Below, piece after piece: positions 7,401 through 9,756 of a stretch of DNA of 9,756 nt. Below the pieces are notes generated by a model that was not told the origin of the DNA, did no database searches, and was given only the letters and a program-made list of their open reading frames with translations. The stretch lies in contig CALJUK010000619.1 of the NCBI GenBank assembly GCA_937975745.1, positions 1-9,756 on the forward strand, read 5' to 3'. The stretch is from an uncultured Planctomycetaceae bacterium (GTDB taxonomy: Bacteria > Planctomycetota > Planctomycetia > Planctomycetales > Planctomycetaceae). A program made the translations under genes and the position numbers. Numbering within the stretch: position 1 is the first letter of the stretch; the number at the start of each line of letters is the position of its first letter.

Positions 7401-9081
7401 GGACGGCGATATTGGGGTCACCTGGCGTCTTCTCCTCAGCCAGATCGAGAACGGATCGCGTCAAGGACCAGTTCCGCGCCGATGCGGGAAGTTCCACTTG
7501 CTGGAGCATACTGACTTTGGCCAATATCAACGGGACCTGAGGCACACTGACCAGTCCGCGGTATTGCCGGACTGCTTCGTCGACCCGCCCAACGGCCAGC
7601 AAAGCCTCGGCGTATCCCAGGTGTGCTGTCGGCCACAACGGAAACGCATCAAGTGCGCGGCGGAAGACATCGAGCTGCGCATCGGGATTGCCGAGCTGTG
7701 CGTACGCAGTGGACAGCATCATTTCGGTCCGCTTGGTCAAATCGGCGAACGATTCCAGCTCAGGCCGAGTCCGCTCCAACATGACGGCCGCCAATTGCGG
7801 CTGACGCTGCACCAGCAGAACCTGCGCTTCGAGGAACGAAATGAGCGCCGGCTTGATCTGGAGGTTTCGCAATTGCGAGATGATCTCCTTCGCGGCGTTC
7901 AAACGAGACTCGTCCACAGAATTGTCAGGCCTTATTGACCGGTTAATCAGCAGATCTGCCTTGCCGAACAGCAACTTGCGTTCAACTTCCTTAAGCATCG
8001 CAAAAGAATCGACATCCCCCTCTGCACGGCGTGCTTCGATTGCGGACAGCCCCTCCTGAATGACCGCCAGCGATGCATCCGCATCGTTTCGAAGACGCTG
8101 AATATCGGCCTGCAACAAATAGAAGTTCAAATCGGGTTTTGTCTGCTTGAGCCCTCGCTGGCAGTACTCAATCGCGTTATTGAAATGCTGTTCCACCTCA
8201 CCTGGCTCGGCAGAAAGTTGCGCCCACTCGGCTCTGCGGATGGCGAGTTCCGCGGCGCCGAGCAAAACCTCGACATCGAAGCCGGCGATCTCGAGAGCCT
8301 GTTGGATGTCCTCTGCCGCCTGCTCTAATTCGCCCCGCTTGCGGTAATAATCCGCCCGCGCCAGGAACGCCTCGAATTGAGGGAGACCTTTCTCCACCAT
8401 CTCGCTCAGAACACGTTCAATGACTGCCGGGACAGCGACGTCCTCTTCGTGAAGTGGATCAATCTCTTGAAGGGGGAGTTCGTCGGCATGCAATTCCAGC
8501 AGTCCAACCAATTCGATGTAGATATCGATCTGCTTCTCGTCCAAGTCGTTCGCCTGCAGGTACAGCTCCGCAGCCTTGCGGTACCTCCCGCTACCCGCCT
8601 CGCATTGCGCGAGCCTATGAACCAATGTCGCATCTGCGGGATCGGTTTCCAGCAGTTGTTGAATGTGAACGGCGGCGTCGCTGAACCGTTCGATCCGAAT
8701 CGCGGCGTCGATTGCTTTGCGGCGAATCTCTGTGCGGTCAGGCTGCTGCCGAAGGACCACTTCGTAGGCCATCATCGACTGCAACACACCACGCGAACTC
8801 GTCGCAGTCCGGCTCAACAAGTCACCCAACCGCACCACTCCCTCAAGATCGTCTGGGCGGAGCGTCAAATACCGATACAGCAACCCAATTGCCTGGGGAA
8901 CCTGGCCGCGGGCCTCGGCTTCGTTTGCCTGACGGAGCAGGACGTCTGCATTGCGGCCGACTTGATAGCCATGCAGGACATGAATACCACCGGACAGGAC
9001 GACGCCCGCCACAGCCACGTACATCAGCTGGATGACAAAGCGAACATTCAGTTTTCGTCGTGGCCGTTTCTTCTGAGACAT
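4453..9081 (-). CDS. Giant membrane-anchored TPR-repeat protein
   Basis: A 1542-residue protein built almost wholly of tetratricopeptide-type helical repeats, which bind other proteins. The N-terminus is basic (SQKKRPRRKLN) followed by one hydrophobic segment at about residues 13-36 (VIQLMYVAVAGVVLSGG). This predicts a short cytoplasmic tail, one membrane span and a large repeat domain outside the membrane. The first clear repeat is at about 45-78 (RQANEAEARGQVPQAIGLLY). Degenerate repeats continue to the C-terminus, where ESEAMYRVVLSMEP, NPWALNNLAYLLA, FLDTRALVYLA and the tail LERRSYDRLVVDLK are seen. No enzymatic motif was recognised. Such proteins often scaffold envelope or polysaccharide-export machinery, but no such genes are visible here. 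The ATG at 9081 is chosen because the membrane segment follows at normal distance and GGAG sits 10 nt upstream. A GTG at 9135 in frame would add 18 residues and has a weaker ribosome site. Family fold is confident; role is unknown. Confidence 0.9.
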   Translation of the reverse strand: MSQKKRPRRKLNVRFVIQLMYVAVAGVVLSGGIHVLHGYQVGRNADVLLRQANEAEARGQVPQAIGLLYRYLTLRPDDLEGVVRLGDLLSRTATSSRGVLQSMMAYEVVLRQQPDRTEIRRKAIDAAIRIERFSDAAVHIQQLLETDPADATLVHRLAQCEAGSGRYRKAAELYLQANDLDEKQIDIYIELVGLLELHADELPLQEIDPLHEEDVAVPAVIERVLSEMVEKGLPQFEAFLARADYYRKRGELEQAAEDIQQALEIAGFDVEVLLGAAELAIRRAEWAQLSAEPGEVEQHFNNAIEYCQRGLKQTKPDLNFYLLQADIQRLRNDADASLAVIQEGLSAIEARRAEGDVDSFAMLKEVERKLLFGKADLLINRSIRPDNSVDESRLNAAKEIISQLRNLQIKPALISFLEAQVLLVQRQPQLAAVMLERTRPELESFADLTKRTEMMLSTAYAQLGNPDAQLDVFRRALDAFPLWPTAHLGYAEALLAVGRVDEAVRQYRGLVSVPQVPLILAKVSMLQQVELPASARNWSLTRSVLDLAEEKTPGDPNIAVLRAQVLSYEGKYDEADLLLQDTLRRAPDSVGVWAGVARARLNRADALNLSNESTPESTQAVADLLAAVDEILKKAVEKLGSRTELDIIRIEWASRLPFQEASQVLSQMEETLSESDTERELSLRQALSRAYEQIGDTISARRITRSLVELQPDSIPLRLVVSRLDLTTGDYESAKAHLAAVRQLEGPDGPNGNYLEASLLLDEMRRTGDVKPYVSRARELLLRAEQQRPNWSPVPHARGLVEDLVGNYGEAFDRYRRAIALGDRSREVVSRVVNYLFEKRQFDEADTLLQKLADEDPLILSGDLERLSWQIPWEREQYDRALGVAGEIAEDTDDYRDLIWLSRLRSSRGQEGATIEEPLRRAVALAPDVSETWIALVSYLSRNERVQEAEVVIREAESKLPPALADVTLGQCYELIGGSERAGVYYKKGVDARPKDVTRRIIYADYLSRTGQLNEMNQQLDVLVDPEFDAPSFAVAWARRRQAVRIASGGLYNDTVEALKLLQDDISKRREETPEDLRVEAKILLNSPNASNRKTAIQKLEKLARSVPLSGEERLTLIELYDASGDWLKSREHILELLAANPQNVYLTAYYVEQLIRREHVGEAEVWLEKLESFVPKSMLTVRLRAELTAKTVSPELAAQILVDYVKSYRINSPAQGLADVVKQGRIDDAVKMLESFLKQQKDAAAELALEQAREHLKEGRPKEAAARVAAYIDTTEFVRSLNAEGVRLAAQVCESIRQYDAAEALFREYVDRAATSDSPLELAAYYGRRGRVEDALQICEQSWGRASPSAIANSSLGIVGGARSDTQVLKRVEVSLRRAIQESPHTTWPRLAMASLMEMLNRPQESEAMYRVVLSMEPANPWALNNLAYLLAIQRRDLGEAMQLIQKPLAMIGPTPRFLDTRALVYLAAKKPEAATAAREHALETSKDPVIYFHLAQAYLQSHREKDAREALARAREAGFEEASLYQLERRSYDRLVVDLK

Positions 9082-9088
9082 CCGCCAA

Positions 9089-9596
9089 TTACTCCGGTGA
9101 ACCGTCTGGACATTCCGTCGCCTTAAGCGGCTCACCTGCGATCATCTTGAGATAAGAACTGCGTTGAGCGTGTGTACCGCGGCGCGGGTTCCAGCTTGCG
9201 CACGGCGTACGACCCAAGGATTTGTGAAACCGACTCTTGGAGAGCTGACGAATCTTCGCAGACAAAACGATGTGACGCCGGCAGTAACAGCGACTCGAAA
9301 CGTCTGGAAGTAGTGGGCAACCGAACCCGCTCCGCTCGAACCGACGACCAGCCGGGCCCGCGTCCGTTCGATTTATTCAAGAAGCGCATCCCGTTCCGGC
9401 ACGCCGTCGGCATGGATAGATAAAGGCCCCACGACCGGGATCCGTGTCCGATTCGTCGTCTGCTGCCGAAACTCCACCCCGCCAATCCACCTCGTACACT
9501 CTCCCCGCCAGGATGATCATCGTTCGCCGCAATCTGCGGAGAAGACTTACACCCCTTTATTAGGAAGGGCAGACGGGGCGATGTCAAGAACGGCAA
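9089..9596 (-). pseudogene. Uncertain reading frames upstream of the TPR gene; possible decayed small gene
   Basis: I cannot settle what this stretch encodes. One frame is open from an ATG at 9596 to TGA at 9132-9134, giving 154 residues rich in Arg, Ser, Gly and Pro; its stop overlaps the alternative GTG start of the TPR gene. A second frame from an ATG at 9520 begins MIILAGRVYEVDWRG and ends at 9377. A third, without a start, reads PVVGPLSIHADGVPERDALL before a TAA at 9373-9375. The second and third would join into a natural-looking protein by a 1- or 2-nt shift in the G-run just after VDWRG. This suggests frame decay or sequencing error. However, all three frames stay open over about 9142-9372, so openness alone is weak evidence. 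No family was recognised. The 154-residue frame starts upstream of the best promoter candidate, which argues against it as the main gene. Confidence 0.25.
9559..9587 (-). promoter_or_regulatory. Candidate sigma-70-type promoter reading toward the TPR gene
   Basis: On the minus strand a perfect TTGACA (9587-9582) is followed after exactly 17 bp by CCTAAT (9564-9559), which matches TATAAT at four of six positions. Transcription would begin near 9551, leaving a leader of about 470 nt before the TPR start at 9081. The perfect -35 box and ideal spacing make this the strongest promoter-like sequence I found in the window. It remains a consensus-based guess for this phylum. Confidence 0.4.
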
Positions 9597-9756
9597 CGGG
9601 CCAAAATCACCCTACTGCCCTCAGAAAACACATCACCGTGCTCGCACTCGCACCCGCCGGATATCTGAAAACCGACCAGCCTGCCGCAGATGTCCGCGGT
9701 TTTCCCGCGGCCGCGATCAGTCGGAATTGCTCATTACAGTCGATTCAACGGCCGTG
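9581..9756 (+). CDS. Possible start of a rightward gene leaving the window (hypothetical)
   Basis: From the ATG at 9581 a frame stays open to the window edge (58 codons), starting MSRTATGQNHPTALRKHITV. GGAAGGG (9563-9569) lies 11 nt upstream and could serve as a ribosome site. Against it, codon use is mixed (two AGA codons and one TTA) and there is no recognisable motif. The frame is also short enough to be open by chance in GC-rich DNA. A GC-rich inverted repeat, CCGCGG (9694-9699) with CCGCGG (9705-9710), lies inside it. If not coding, 9597-9756 is a gap with nothing else recognised. Confidence 0.18.
   Translation, partial: MSRTATGQNHPTALRKHITVLALAPAGYLKTDQPAADVRGFPAAAISRNCSLQSIQRP

Noticed and set aside
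9082..9135. GTG start for the TPR protein overlapping the stop of the upstream frame
   Set aside because: The GTGA overlap is tempting as translational coupling. However, the upstream frame is doubtful and the ATG at 9081 has GGAG at a reasonable distance and fits the membrane-anchor layout better.
9172..9423. Rightward frame of 83 codons near the right end
   Set aside because: The composition is Arg/Ser/Asp-rich with no motif, and it lies opposite other equally open frames. Nothing separates it from chance.
9707..9714. GCGGCCGC palindrome near the right edge
   Set aside because: An 8-bp GC palindrome in GC-rich DNA is expected by chance, and it adjoins another GC-rich inverted repeat without further context.

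Overview
The window looks like a chromosomal stretch from a member of the Planctomycetota. This is inferred from gene content rather than a marker gene. The left-hand gene resembles the secreted-type imidazolonepropionase-related amidohydrolases common in that phylum. A 1542-residue membrane-anchored TPR protein carries a C-terminal pattern (NNLAYLLA, then LDTRALVYLA, then a QLERRSYDRL tail) that I associate with planctomycete TPR proteins. Intergenic spaces are long, Shine-Dalgarno sequences are modest, and the DNA is moderately GC-rich. I saw no rRNA, tRNA, CRISPR array, transposase, phage or plasmid gene.

Layout, left to right. (1) The 3' part of an amidohydrolase gene runs rightward and enters from the left edge (2-1003). 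(2) A 372-bp gap holds short hairpins, inverted repeats and a candidate promoter with a structured leader. (3) ispH runs rightward (1376-2317) and encodes a complete 313-residue 4-hydroxy-3-methylbut-2-enyl diphosphate reductase with all key residues. (4) A 69-bp convergent gap contains a 9-bp-stem hairpin that probably ends transcription from both sides. (5) A secreted M28-family zinc peptidase with a PA-type domain runs leftward (2387-4288). (6) A 164-bp gap holds another hairpin. (7) The giant TPR gene runs leftward (4453-9081). (8) The last 675 bp contain no confident gene. They hold a good candidate leftward promoter (9559-9587), reading frames of uncertain status that might be a decayed small gene, and a possible start of a rightward gene leaving the window.

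Working together: ispH completes isoprenoid precursor synthesis in the cytoplasm and has no visible pathway partner here. The TPR gene and the M28 peptidase gene lie in the same direction, and both products are predicted to act outside the cytoplasmic membrane. They may be co-transcribed, but the hairpin between them and their different natures leave a functional link unproven. The window shows ordinary housekeeping and envelope genes, and I found no strong evidence for a new multi-gene system. The points most worth a second look are the potential structured leader of ispH, the ambiguous region upstream of the TPR gene, and the substituted metal-site position in the amidohydrolase.
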